Assembly: GCF_000520975.1 (NCBI RefSeq)
Contig: NZ_JACB01000006.1
Location: forward strand, 310,001 to 374,000
Origin: Aquimarina megaterium XH134
GTDB lineage: Bacteria > Bacteroidota > Bacteroidia > Flavobacteriales > Flavobacteriaceae
DNA: 64,000 bases
Reading direction: 5' to 3'
In this document: positions 63,950 to 64,000 of the stretch, piece after piece
How positions within the stretch are numbered: position 1 is the stretch's first letter
Layout of the letters: every line of letters begins with the position of its first letter
Program-made: the position numbers and the translations under genes
Notes under the pieces: model-generated
Databases searched by the model: none
What the model was told of the DNA's origin: nothing
The model's input: only the letters and a program-made list of their open reading frames with translations

Positions 63950-64000
63950 ATGTAGCTTCCCAAAAATGCTACGCTCATCGGGACAGGCGCTTCGCTACAT
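63950..64000. repeat. inverted repeat cut by the window end
   Basis: ATGTAGC at 63950-63956 and GCTACAT at 63994-64000 are inverted. The interior has CTACGC and GGGACAGGCGC and is GC-rich for this genome. It may be a hairpin or part of a dispersed repeat that continues past the window. Nothing else is visible after the stress-protein gene. Confidence 0.35.

Noticed and set aside
1-64000. CRISPR arrays, insertion sequences, rRNA genes
   Set aside because: No regularly spaced repeats, transposase genes or rRNA sequence were seen on reading.

Overview
The window comes from an AT-rich chromosome of a Bacteroidota member, most likely a marine member of the Flavobacteriaceae (Aquimarina-like). The evidence is the gene content and order (Oar-type TonB receptor, rpmF-fabH-accB-accC without plsX, rbfA next to a LolC/E-type permease), many lipoproteins with short Leu-rich signals ending in Ser-Cys, weak Shine-Dalgarno sites, and promoters of the TTG / TAnnTTTG type. 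No rRNA, prophage, insertion sequence or CRISPR array was seen. The genus is an inference.

Layout. 0-3.3 kb: end of a tryptophan dioxygenase-like gene, an M23 peptidase lipoprotein and pgi, closed by a strong hairpin. 3.7-8.9 kb: TonB receptor, di-haem peroxidase, small membrane protein. 9-17.3 kb: yjbQ, a HAD phosphatase, an HExxH lipoprotein, lepA (with a structured repeat in its leader), dusB, a LolC/E permease, rbfA, mce and a CAU-anticodon tRNA. 17.4-26.1 kb: a MOSC protein, then an accessory-looking metabolic cluster: EamA exporter, ABM-like enzyme, CGNR regulator, two RidA proteins, a hydratase-family enzyme, a class V aminotransferase, two PhzF proteins, an M29 aminopeptidase and an unlisted 47-codon Cys-containing ORF. 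26.1-27.4 kb: a small unknown gene with a promoter covered by two near-identical 15-bp dyads, and two unlisted small ORFs. 27.4-33.2 kb: ribE, pdxA, yceD-rpmF-fabH-accB-accC. 33.3-41.7 kb: a secreted beta-helix protein, FAD oxidoreductase, mtgA, a GreA-C-like protein, an alpha/beta hydrolase, a Gly-Gly leader peptide, recJ and an AhpD-like enzyme. 41.8-49.9 kb: a NarL-type two-component pair, a multi-TM protein, an unknown gene, an M50 peptidase, rsmI, DoxX, tdk and alr. 49.9-64 kb: mscL, asd, M14 and S9 peptidases, an orphan ABC ATPase, lpxH, queD, a six-Cys Gly-Gly leader peptide, a crotonase, a MATE transporter, a GNAT and a universal stress protein.

Most of the window is core housekeeping: fatty-acid initiation and malonyl-CoA supply, riboflavin and PLP synthesis, translation quality control (LepA, RbfA, RsmI, DusB), wall synthesis (Alr, MtgA) and lipid A (LpxH). 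The parts most worth following up are the 18.2-26.1 kb cluster, which may process an imine or enamine derived from an amino acid or peptide; the dual-dyad control region at 26.87-26.92 kb with its small ORFs; and two orphan Gly-Gly leader peptides, one with mirror-symmetric cysteine spacing. All starts, promoters and functions are read by eye, with no database search.
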